Below the pieces are notes generated by a model that was given only the letters and a program-made list of their open reading frames with translations, did not search any database and was not told where the DNA came from. DNA of 10,219 nt. Origin: Bacilli bacterium. Lineage in GTDB: Bacteria; Bacillota_I; Bacilli_A; RF39; UBA660. Of the stretch, positions 1 through 5,895 are shown in pieces. The DNA is taken from positions 1-10,219 of the forward strand of contig CAAENH010000081.1 in assembly GCA_900757295.1 (NCBI GenBank), written 5' to 3'. A program made the position numbers and the translations under genes. Each line of letters starts with the position of its first letter. Position 1 is the first letter of the stretch.

Positions 1-148
1 AGATAGTGACTTTTTAGGAATTGGTTTAACTTATTATAAAAAATACCCTAACGAATATAAAAAAGAAATATTTAAAAATTTAAACTATCAAGTAAATGTT
101 AAAGCAATAGTAAATAGAAATGGCCAATCCTTTGAGGTGATTAAATGA
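1..148 (+). CDS. gerAC: Spore germination receptor subunit GerAC, C-terminal end (5' cut by window edge)
   Basis: The open frame runs from base 2 to the TGA at 146-148 and gives the last 48 residues of a protein that starts outside the window. The visible part contains DFLGIGLTYYKKYPNEYKK followed by a strand-rich QVNVKAIVNRNG segment. This resembles the end of Ger(x)C lipoproteins, in which a 'D-x-x-G-x-G ... W/Y-K-K' helix is followed by a 'V-x-V-x-x-x-I-x-x-x-G' strand. GerAC proteins are membrane-anchored lipoproteins of the nutrient germinant receptor in the inner spore membrane. The stop overlaps the gerAB start as ATGA, so the two genes are translationally coupled. The assignment rests on this short piece plus the neighbour; the lipobox is outside the window. 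Confidence 0.8.
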   Translation, partial: DSDFLGIGLTYYKKYPNEYKKEIFKNLNYQVNVKAIVNRNGQSFEVIK

Positions 149-1206
149 TTACAAAAAGACAATATAAAATATTAAGTTTCTTTCTAAGCCGAGCTTTATT
201 TTTTGGCCTAGGTATATCAAAAATATTTTATTATAGTGGAAATGATTCTTGGATTAGTGCTATTTTAGGAATGATTTTAGGTACTGGCATTTTAAGTTTA
301 GTTTATTTAATTAAAAAAAATGTTAATAGTTTTGATACTCAATTAAAAAATGGTGTTCTAGGTTTTATAAGTAAGATTTTAGTAATAAGTTTAGCAATAT
401 TTTGCTTACATGATGTTATTTTAGCTTTAACAATTATGACAACCTCTTTTTTACTTCCTTTAACACCACCTATTGTAATAGCTTTATCTGTTATAATTGC
501 TATTATTTATGGTGCATATAAAGGAATAAATTCTTTCGCTAAGGTGGCTGAAATATTAATGCCAATAGCTGTAGCAATTTTTATATTTAAATTTATATCT
601 GGTTTATTTATATCTAATTATAGTAACTTTTTTCCAATGATATATGATACAAAAATAGGAGTTTTAAAAGGTGGCTTATTATTTACAGTTTTTAGTGTTA
701 CACCTTCTCTTCTATTATTAATATTAAATGATACAAAGTTATCTTATAAAGATACTATTAGTGGTTATTTCTGGGGAAGTTTAACTATTGCTCTAACACT
801 ATTTATTGTTATAGGCATTGTTGGTCCTACTTTAGCTAAGTTATTTAGATATCCAGAATACATGGCTTTAAAAAAGATTAGAATATTTGACTTTATAGAA
901 AATTTAGAAAATATTCTAACATTTACTTGGTTATTTGATTTAATCATCTTGGGTTATGTTAGTGCTTATAATATTAAAAGAATTTTATCATTATCTTTTA
1001 AAAATTTAAAAGTTAAAAAAGGAATATACTTTTTTATAATTGTAATAATCGTGTACAGTGGAGTTTATAAGTTTAATAAACATTATTATAATATACTGAA
1101 ACTATATCAAATTGAACCATTTATTTTATCTGGATTTATTATATTATTACTAATATGTTTTGGATTACTAAAAATAAAGCAAAAAAAATCTCTATCAAAA
1201 CGATAG
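145..1206 (+). CDS. gerAB: Spore germination receptor permease-like subunit GerAB
   Basis: This 353-residue protein is almost wholly hydrophobic, with about ten membrane helices, as expected for the GerAB/endospore germination permease family (APC superfamily, usually about 360-370 residues). GerAB binds the nutrient germinant in the inner spore membrane. Family-like signs are the N-terminal 'KRQYKILSFFLSRALFFGLG' helix and the loop at about residues 235-260, where YPEYMALKKI is followed by FDFIENLENI. That loop matches the 'FP ... I ... FIERLE' region conserved in GerAB. The start is supported by GAGGTG at 134-139, five bases before the ATG, and by the 4-base overlap with gerAC. The last codons form the left arm of the terminator at 1184-1214. 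No gerAA-like gene is visible; it may lie to the left. The ligand cannot be predicted. The A-type letter is generic; this could equally be called gerKB or yndE-like. Confidence 0.9.
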   Translation: MITKRQYKILSFFLSRALFFGLGISKIFYYSGNDSWISAILGMILGTGILSLVYLIKKNVNSFDTQLKNGVLGFISKILVISLAIFCLHDVILALTIMTTSFLLPLTPPIVIALSVIIAIIYGAYKGINSFAKVAEILMPIAVAIFIFKFISGLFISNYSNFFPMIYDTKIGVLKGGLLFTVFSVTPSLLLLILNDTKLSYKDTISGYFWGSLTIALTLFIVIGIVGPTLAKLFRYPEYMALKKIRIFDFIENLENILTFTWLFDLIILGYVSAYNIKRILSLSFKNLKVKKGIYFFIIVIIVYSGVYKFNKHYYNILKLYQIEPFILSGFIILLLICFGLLKIKQKKSLSKR

Positions 1207-1214
1207 AGATTTTT
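1184..1214. terminator. Bidirectional intrinsic terminator between convergent gerAB and tsf
   Basis: A perfect 13-bp inverted repeat (1184-1196 with 1202-1214) encloses a 5-base loop. The core is ATCTCTATC/GATAGAGAT with A-runs on the left and T-runs on the right. Read on the - strand, the hairpin ends in eight Ts and terminates rpsB-tsf transcripts. Read on the + strand, it ends in five Ts and terminates gerAB. The gerAB stop codon (TAG, 1204-1206) lies inside the right arm. Confidence 0.9.
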
Positions 1215-1222
1215 CATTGGTT

Positions 1223-2098
1223 TTAGTTGTTTTTAATTTGGTTCATTACTTCTTCAGCAAAATTTTCTTCTTTTTTCTCGATACCTTCGCCTACTTCATA
1301 ACGTACCATAGAAACTAATGTAGCATTATTATTTTTTAAATATGTTTCAACATCAACATCACCGTCTTTAATAAAAGATTGTAAAGTTAAACATATTTCT
1401 TTAAAGAATTTATTAATTCTTCCTGCAACCATTTTTTCAGCTATTTCAGCAGGTTTTCCTTCTTCCATAGCTTGAGTTTTTAAAATTTCTTTTTCTTTTT
1501 CAACTACTTCTGCAGGAACGTCTTCTTTAAAAACATATTGTGGTTTCATAGCAGCAGCTTGCATTGAAACATCCTTTGCTATTTCTTCATTACCACCTTT
1601 AATTACAGATAAAACAGCGATTCTTCCACCTAAATGTAAATAAGCCCCAAAATTATCTTCATCAGTTTTTTCAACAACTGCTACTCTTCTTAAAGATAAT
1701 TTTTCACCAATTTTAGCTGTCTTAGCTATAATTAAATCATTAATTGTTCCTTCTTCTAAAGGAATATTTAAAGCTTCTTCTAATGTTTTAGCATCACTAT
1801 TTAAAATAGCATTACCAATTGTATCAATCATAGAAGTAAATTCTTCATTTTTACTAACAAAGTCAGTTTCTGAGTTAACTTCTAAAATTACAGCTTTGTT
1901 ATCTTTTACATAAATATTAGCTAAACCTTCTGCTGCAATACGAGAACCTTTTTTATTTGCTTTAGCAATACCTTTTTCTCTTAACCATTCAGTAGCTGCT
2001 GTAATATCACCATTCGTTTCACTAAGAGCTTTTTTACAGTCCATCATACCAGCACCAGTAAGTTCACGTAATTCTTTTACTAAACTTGCACTAATCAT
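1223..2098 (-). CDS. tsf: Translation elongation factor Ts
   Basis: The 291-residue EF-Ts is the guanine nucleotide exchange factor that regenerates EF-Tu-GTP in the cytoplasm. It has an N-terminal UBA-like domain (about residues 1-40: SLVKELRELTGAGMMDCKKAL, then a WLREKG segment). The EF-Tu-contacting TDFV motif is at residues 78-81, within NSETDFVSKNEEF. Two dimerisation/core subdomains follow to the C terminus. Length is normal for Bacilli. It lies 20 bases downstream of rpsB, the usual rpsB-tsf order, with its own SD AGAAGGA six bases before the ATG. It should be transcribed from the rpsB promoter and stopped by the shared terminator at 1184-1214. Confidence 0.97.
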   Translation of the reverse strand: MISASLVKELRELTGAGMMDCKKALSETNGDITAATEWLREKGIAKANKKGSRIAAEGLANIYVKDNKAVILEVNSETDFVSKNEEFTSMIDTIGNAILNSDAKTLEEALNIPLEEGTINDLIIAKTAKIGEKLSLRRVAVVEKTDEDNFGAYLHLGGRIAVLSVIKGGNEEIAKDVSMQAAAMKPQYVFKEDVPAEVVEKEKEILKTQAMEEGKPAEIAEKMVAGRINKFFKEICLTLQSFIKDGDVDVETYLKNNNATLVSMVRYEVGEGIEKKEENFAEEVMNQIKNN

Positions 2099-2118
2099 TT
2101 ATATTCCTTCTTTCTAAA

Positions 2119-3030
2119 TTAGTTTAATGCTTTGATTAAATCTTCTTTTTTCATAGTAGAGTATCCTTTGATACCTGATTCTTTTGCCATTGCTTTTAAT
2201 TCAGCTAATGTTTTTGAAGATAAATCTGTTTTTTCTTCTTTAGTTTCTTCAACAACTGTTTCTACTACTTTTTTGTCTTCAACTTTCTTTTCGTTTTTTT
2301 CTTTTTTACCTTTTTTATCATCTTCTGTTACATAATCAATAACTTCTAAACCATTAGCTTCACAAATTGCATTATTTAATACACCTAAAACTAATTTAAC
2401 AGAACGAACTGCATCATCATTACCAGGAATAACATAATCAACGTCGTCCGGATTACAGTTTGTATCAACAATACCAAATACAGGAATGTTTAGTTTTCTA
2501 GCTTCTCTAATTGCATTAATTTCTTTTTTAGGATCAACAATTATCATAGCTTGTGGTAATTTATGCATATTTCTAATTCCGCATAATACTTTATTTAATT
2601 TTTCATATTCCTTTTTTAAACCGATAACTTCTTTTTTTGGTAATACATCAAATGTACCATTTTTTTCCATGTTTTCGATTTCTTCTAATCTTTTAACTCT
2701 TTTTCTAATAGTTCTAAAATTAGTAAGTGTTCCACCTAACCATCTTTCAGTTACATAAAAAGAGTTAGAACGTAAAGCTTCTTCTTTACTTGCTTCACTT
2801 GCTTGTTTTTTTGTACCTACAAATAAGAATGTACCACCATTAGCAGCGATTTCTTTAATTTTGTCGTATGCAACTTCAATACATGCAACAGTTTTTTGTA
2901 AATCAATAATATGAATGTCATCTCTTGTTGTAAAAATATATTCACTCATTTTTGGATTCCATCTTTTTGTTTGATGTCCAAAATGAACTCCAGCTTCTAA
3001 TAAATAACTCATAGAAACTACATTGGCCAT
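2119..3030 (-). CDS. rpsB: 30S ribosomal protein S2 with a Rho_N/SAP-like C-terminal tail
   Basis: S2 belongs to the small ribosomal subunit and helps bind S1 and mRNA at the platform. Residues 1 to about 230 are a complete S2, with the signature [19 protein letters not shown] near the N terminus. Later come the NFRTI and IVDPKKE segments and the C-terminal [20 protein letters not shown] motif. The protein has 303 residues, about 45-50 more than usual. The surplus is a charged linker rich in Lys/Glu (about 234-268) followed by a compact 35-residue module (269-303) of the form [28 protein letters not shown]. That pattern resembles the Rho N-terminal/SAP-type helix-extended-loop-helix nucleic-acid-binding fold. 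The SD GGAGGG lies about seven bases before the ATG. tsf follows. A structured leader and a strong promoter precede it. Confidence 0.96.
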   Translation of the reverse strand: MANVVSMSYLLEAGVHFGHQTKRWNPKMSEYIFTTRDDIHIIDLQKTVACIEVAYDKIKEIAANGGTFLFVGTKKQASEASKEEALRSNSFYVTERWLGGTLTNFRTIRKRVKRLEEIENMEKNGTFDVLPKKEVIGLKKEYEKLNKVLCGIRNMHKLPQAMIIVDPKKEINAIREARKLNIPVFGIVDTNCNPDDVDYVIPGNDDAVRSVKLVLGVLNNAICEANGLEVIDYVTEDDKKGKKEKNEKKVEDKKVVETVVEETKEEKTDLSSKTLAELKAMAKESGIKGYSTMKKEDLIKALN

Positions 3031-3058
3031 AATTAATTCCCTCCTTCGTTAATCTTCT

Positions 3059-3114
3059 GTTTAGTTCTTCTTTAAACTTCACCATTTTGGCACTTGAAAT
3101 TTAAATCCCTAAAC
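3059..3114 (-). promoter_or_regulatory. Structured rpsB 5' leader (candidate S2 autoregulatory element)
   Basis: The roughly 105-base rpsB leader can fold into three nested helices. The outer helix is GTTTAG (3114-3109) with CTAAAC (3064-3059). The middle helix is ten base pairs with one G-U pair, TTTAAATTTC (3105-3096) with GAAGTTTAAA (3080-3071). The apical helix is a short GCC/GGT (3091-3089 with 3083-3081) closing an AAAAT loop. The SD follows about 15 bases later. Leaders that bind S2 are known upstream of rpsB in several bacterial groups. The identity of this one as such an element is inference from position and foldability. Confidence 0.5.
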
Positions 3115-3143
3115 ATGTTTATTTGACTAATTAAGCCATATAT

Positions 3144-3172
3144 ATTCTACCAAAAAAAATATGCATAAACAA
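3144..3172 (-). promoter_or_regulatory. Sigma-A promoter of rpsB-tsf
   Basis: On the - strand there is a -35 TTGTTT (3172-3167), a 17-base spacer and a -10 TAGAAT (3149-3144). Transcription should start near 3137, giving a leader of about 105 bases. The -35 box and spacer lie inside the terminator of the upstream lepB operon: the T-run of that terminator is part of the promoter spacer. Confidence 0.75.
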
Positions 3173-3190
3173 GTAAATTTATGCATATTT
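3152..3190 (-). terminator. Intrinsic terminator of the lepB/small-ORF transcript
   Basis: On the - strand, a 13-bp perfect stem (AAATATGCATAAA, 3190-3178, with 3169-3157) and an 8-base loop are followed by a T-run (eight Ts counting the stem end). The stem is AT-rich with a central ATGCAT palindrome. It begins five bases after the stop codon of the 73-residue ORF and overlaps the rpsB promoter. Confidence 0.75.
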
Positions 3191-3195
3191 GTTAT

Positions 3196-3417
3196 TTATC
3201 TAGTTAATTTTAAACTAGTGCCAGTTTTTTTGGCCTTAACATATTCAATTTCTTCTTTTTCAGAATTTAAAATACCAATTTTAAGATTATAATAATGCCA
3301 TAAATGACAGTTATCATTATTTTCATTTCTGATATGTCTTAATTTTTCAATTCTTTTTTCAATCTCTTCTTTTTCTAAAATTAAACCTTCAATAGTCATA
3401 TTTTCATAATTTTTCAT
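3196..3417 (-). CDS. Small coiled-coil protein of unknown function, coupled to lepB
   Basis: This encodes 73 residues, strongly charged and predicted mostly helical. The Glu/Lys-rich heptad-like stretch at about 9-30 (LILEKEEIEKRIEKLRHIR) and a second one at about 50-65 (NSEKEEIEYVKAKK) flank a His/Trp/Tyr-rich middle (CHLWHYYNLK). There is no signal peptide or membrane segment, so it is probably cytosolic. I do not recognise the family. It is a real gene by context: a near-perfect SD AAGGAGGG lies five bases before the ATG and overlaps the lepB stop codon, with an 11-base gap. A good terminator follows directly. Co-expression with lepB is therefore likely; a role in secretion would be speculation. 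Confidence 0.75.
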   Translation of the reverse strand: MKNYENMTIEGLILEKEEIEKRIEKLRHIRNENNDNCHLWHYYNLKIGILNSEKEEIEYVKAKKTGTSLKLTR

Positions 3418-3428
3418 AAAAACCCTCC

Positions 3429-3908
3429 TTACTTAGTGTTGCCAAAACGTGTAAAAGGAAAAATTATAAAAGAAGTATTACCTTTAATTTGTTTTTTCTT
3501 AACCGGACCAATTGATCTACTATCTTTTGAATTTTCTCTATTATCTCCTAATACAAAATATTCATCACTTTTTAATTTAGTTTTAGGATAATCACTGGTT
3601 TCCCCTTTGCCATAATTTTCTTCTATTTTTTTACCATTAATATAAATATTGCCTTCAACTATTTCTATTGTTTCATTAGGTAATCCAATAACTCTTTTTA
3701 TAAGATCTTCTTTTTCTTCTTTAACTACTACAATATTATAACGTTGAATTTTACCTAATTTATTTAAAATCATTATTTCATTTCCTTCTAAAGTTGGATA
3801 CATTGACATACCATCAACTTTAATTGGAGTAGCAATAAATGTTCTAAATAGAACAACAACTACTAAAATGATTAAATAAGGCAAAAAATCTTTTATTTTT
3901 TCTTTCAC
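3429..3908 (-). CDS. lepB: Type I signal peptidase (Ser/Lys type)
   Basis: The 159-residue membrane protease removes signal peptides from exported proteins on the outer face of the membrane. One N-terminal anchor helix (about 8-26) precedes the catalytic serine S35 in GMSMYPTL. The general-base lysine K71 is in LIKRVIGLP, and the GDNRENSKDSRSIGPV box follows near residues 120-137. This is the bacterial (P-type) Ser/Lys enzyme, not the Ser/His SipW type. Length is short but normal for Gram-positive SipS-like enzymes. The start is GTG at 3908. The nearest SD-like bases (AAAAAAGG) lie about 11 bases upstream, so initiation may be weak, but the next Met is the M34 beside the catalytic serine and cannot be the start. 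It follows rplS, with a hairpin terminator between them and no evident promoter of its own. Confidence 0.93.
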   Translation of the reverse strand: MKEKIKDFLPYLIILVVVVLFRTFIATPIKVDGMSMYPTLEGNEIMILNKLGKIQRYNIVVVKEEKEDLIKRVIGLPNETIEIVEGNIYINGKKIEENYGKGETSDYPKTKLKSDEYFVLGDNRENSKDSRSIGPVKKKQIKGNTSFIIFPFTRFGNTK

Positions 3909-3927
3909 AAATATCGCAACCTTTTTT

Positions 3928-3959
3928 AAAAAGAAATTAGAGACATCCCTAATTTCTTT
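3928..3959 (-). terminator. Hairpin terminator/attenuator between rplS and lepB
   Basis: On the - strand, AAAGAAATTAG (3959-3949) pairs perfectly with CTAATTTCTTT (3940-3930) around an 8-base loop and is followed by two further Ts and then As. The rplS stop codon TAG is the end of the left arm. The T-run is short, so termination is probably partial, which would allow some read-through into lepB. Confidence 0.65.
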
Positions 3960-4293
3960 CTTTTACTTTAAATTCTTTTCTCATACCTTTTAAGATATTA
4001 CCAAGTTTAGCACGTCTAACTTTACCTTTTTTAATTACAGTAATTTTGTCAATAGCAGGACTATTAACTGGGAATGTTCTTACAACACCAACACTTCCAC
4101 TTTTTTTACGTACTGAGAAAGTTTCTGAAACACTTCCTCCTTTTTTAGAAATAACAATACCTTGGAATGCTTGGATTCTTTCTTTTTTACCTTCTTTTAC
4201 CCAAACATCAACTTTAACGATATCTCCTACTCTAAACTCAGGAACATCTGGTTTAATATGTCTTTTATTAATTTTTTCAATTAATGGATTCAT
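3949..4293 (-). CDS. rplS: 50S ribosomal protein L19
   Basis: L19 sits at the 30S-50S interface of the large subunit. The 114-residue product is full length, with the family segments FRVGDIVKVDVWVKEGKKERIQ, FQGIVISKKGG, ETFSVRKKS, GVVRTFPVNSP and KVRRAKL in the expected order. The SD AAAGGA is about 12 bases from the ATG, longer than usual; no alternative start codon lies in frame between them. A consensus promoter and a short leader precede it. lepB follows, an arrangement also seen in Bacilli. The preceding gene (4415-5887) has no visible terminator, so some rplS mRNA may come from upstream. Confidence 0.96.
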   Translation of the reverse strand: MNPLIEKINKRHIKPDVPEFRVGDIVKVDVWVKEGKKERIQAFQGIVISKKGGSVSETFSVRKKSGSVGVVRTFPVNSPAIDKITVIKKGKVRRAKLGNILKGMRKEFKVKERN

Positions 4294-4373
4294 AAAATCT
4301 AAACGTCCTTTCTATATTATATTAATACTTAATCATATAATTAATTACAGCGGATTAAATATGCCCAAAAGCA
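4294..4373 (-). promoter_or_regulatory. rplS 5' leader, candidate L19 leader RNA
   Basis: The predicted transcript starts near 4373 and runs about 80 bases to the L19 ATG. It opens with a small hairpin, GTGC-TTTTGG-GCAT (4374-4361). TAATCCGCTG (4357-4348) comes next, and then AT-rich self-complementary sequence (TAATTA...TGATTA). An L19 leader family is known upstream of rplS in Firmicutes. The TCCGCTG string resembles what I remember of its conserved core, but I cannot verify this here. Confidence 0.45.
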
Positions 4374-4379
4374 CTTATG

Positions 4380-4408
4380 ATTATAACATAATACTAATAT
4401 CTAGTCAA
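4380..4408 (-). promoter_or_regulatory. Sigma-A promoter of rplS
   Basis: There is a near-perfect match on the - strand: -35 TTGACT (4408-4403), 17-base spacer, -10 TATAAT (4385-4380). The -35 box lies only six bases beyond the stop codon of the upstream surface-protein gene. Confidence 0.88.
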
Positions 4409-4414
4409 TTAATA

Positions 4415-5887
4415 TTATTTAACAACATAAGGATTACTGCTTGTTCCATCTCCGCCTGAAATAGTTGTTTTAGCATTTAAATTGATAACTGGTCTAACGT
4501 TAATTGCATTATTTGTAGTATAACTTTCCATGTTTCCATTAGTCCAATCAAATATAACACTTGATAAATTACTTTTAAAAATACTAGGAGTCATTGTCCA
4601 CCAATAATTTGCGCCAGCATATAAGTAGTTATGTATGCCTCCTTGATGATATTCTGAAAAATATGATACTAAGCCTGCTAAATTAAGCTCATCAGCGGAT
4701 AATAAGCCGACTTTTAATTTATAACTACCACCATATGTTTCATAAGTATCAGGACATTGTAAACTAGGACTGCCAAATGTTTCTTTAGCTAATACTCTAA
4801 CTCTGCCATTATAATGAAGTTCAGAATTATTTACAACATATGAAGTATCATTGCAAAATCTTCCTAAGGCTATATATGAATCATAACTTTTCAAATTATT
4901 ATTATACCAATTTTCAACATATGTTTTTATTGTACTGCTAGTCCCAACTGTACTTGTACAAGGATTACTGCTTGTACATTCATAACTATTATTATATGTA
5001 TATCCAACATAATATTGCTGAGTATTAGAAGTATTAAAAGCACTCGTACCAATAGAGTCAACTAATATAATTCTAATAGTTTTATCACCATTTATTCTAA
5101 CTATTTTCCATTTTTTGCCAGCAAAAGTAACATTATTGTTCAAATTTGTTTCATTTCCTCTAAAATAGTAACTTTTACCGTCTTCATCATTAATTTGATA
5201 CAAACCGGCCCCAGTTGTATCTAGATCACTTGGCTCAGCTCTAGTAAAATCAGGTATTTCATTATGAACTATATTATCTTTTAAAACTCTTTGAGCAAGA
5301 ATATTATTTTTTGCACTTACTGCACTTATTGTCAATTTGCCATCAAAGGTCTTATTTGTGCCATCACTTGTAGTAACATTTTCATCAATCCATACACGTA
5401 AAGTATAAGTTTTACTAGATTTTGTAGTATTTTCTGATGAAGCTACTGGCAATATTTCATCTGATAAAATTAATCTTGAAGAGTTATAGCCAGATGATAG
5501 GACACTAGAACTATTAAAATTATTTAAAAGCTTTGGTTCAACTGTTTGATCACCAGATACATATGCTTTTATTTGAGAAGTTGTAAAGTAGCTACTACCA
5601 GTTTTGAAATCTAAAGAAATATTATAAGCTGCCGCAATAGTACAAGTATTGCTAACAGTAAAAGTATACCCAACGAATTTTTTACCAGCAGTATCTGATA
5701 TTGGGTATTGATTTGATAAACTAATAGCGTTACTATCATTTGTTAATTTTAGTTCTAAACAACCAGTATTAATTACATTCGCACTAGATTGTGTAAATTG
5801 GCTATTCCATAAAGCAAAACTAACTGCAGTAATGCTTATAATTAAAACAAGTATAGCAATAACTAAATATATTCTTTTTCTTTTCAT
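4415..5887 (-). CDS. Exported TasA/camelysin-like surface protein with C-terminal DUF6273-like domain
   Basis: The 490-residue protein has a Lys/Arg-rich start and one hydrophobic segment (about 6-26) ending in SFALWNSQF. This is followed by TGCLELKLTND, a strand-rich region and VGYTFTVSNTCT. The layout of N-terminal signal, short polar stretch, then 'TG-x-L-x-L' and 'F-x-V-x-N' strands resembles the SipW-cognate signal and first beta domain of TasA/CalY. A middle region (about 205-265) holds the YYFRGNETN and WKIVRING motifs. The C-terminal part has VGLLSADELNLAG, WWTMTP, VRPVINL (about 464-470) and the terminal GDGTSSNPYVVK. These motifs recur in predicted surface proteins of uncultured gut Firmicutes. 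No LPXTG sorting signal is present. Several cysteines (YECTSSNPC, RFCND, LQCPD) might form disulphides. SD AGGTGA overlaps the stop of the upstream gene, eight bases away. Ligand and function are unknown. Confidence 0.75.
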   Translation of the reverse strand: MKRKRIYLVIAILVLIISITAVSFALWNSQFTQSSANVINTGCLELKLTNDSNAISLSNQYPISDTAGKKFVGYTFTVSNTCTIAAAYNISLDFKTGSSYFTTSQIKAYVSGDQTVEPKLLNNFNSSSVLSSGYNSSRLILSDEILPVASSENTTKSSKTYTLRVWIDENVTTSDGTNKTFDGKLTISAVSAKNNILAQRVLKDNIVHNEIPDFTRAEPSDLDTTGAGLYQINDEDGKSYYFRGNETNLNNNVTFAGKKWKIVRINGDKTIRIILVDSIGTSAFNTSNTQQYYVGYTYNNSYECTSSNPCTSTVGTSSTIKTYVENWYNNNLKSYDSYIALGRFCNDTSYVVNNSELHYNGRVRVLAKETFGSPSLQCPDTYETYGGSYKLKVGLLSADELNLAGLVSYFSEYHQGGIHNYLYAGANYWWTMTPSIFKSNLSSVIFDWTNGNMESYTTNNAINVRPVINLNAKTTISGGDGTSSNPYVVK

Positions 5888-5895
5888 TTTATCAC

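Noticed and set aside
2132..2758. Open frames on the + strand opposite rpsB
   Set aside because: They are antisense to a certain S2 gene, are Ser/Phe-rich as expected from the complement of Lys/Glu codons, and lack an SD.
4046..4459. Open frame on the + strand across rplS and its promoter
   Set aside because: It is antisense to L19 and runs through the rplS promoter and leader; no SD and no recognisable protein.
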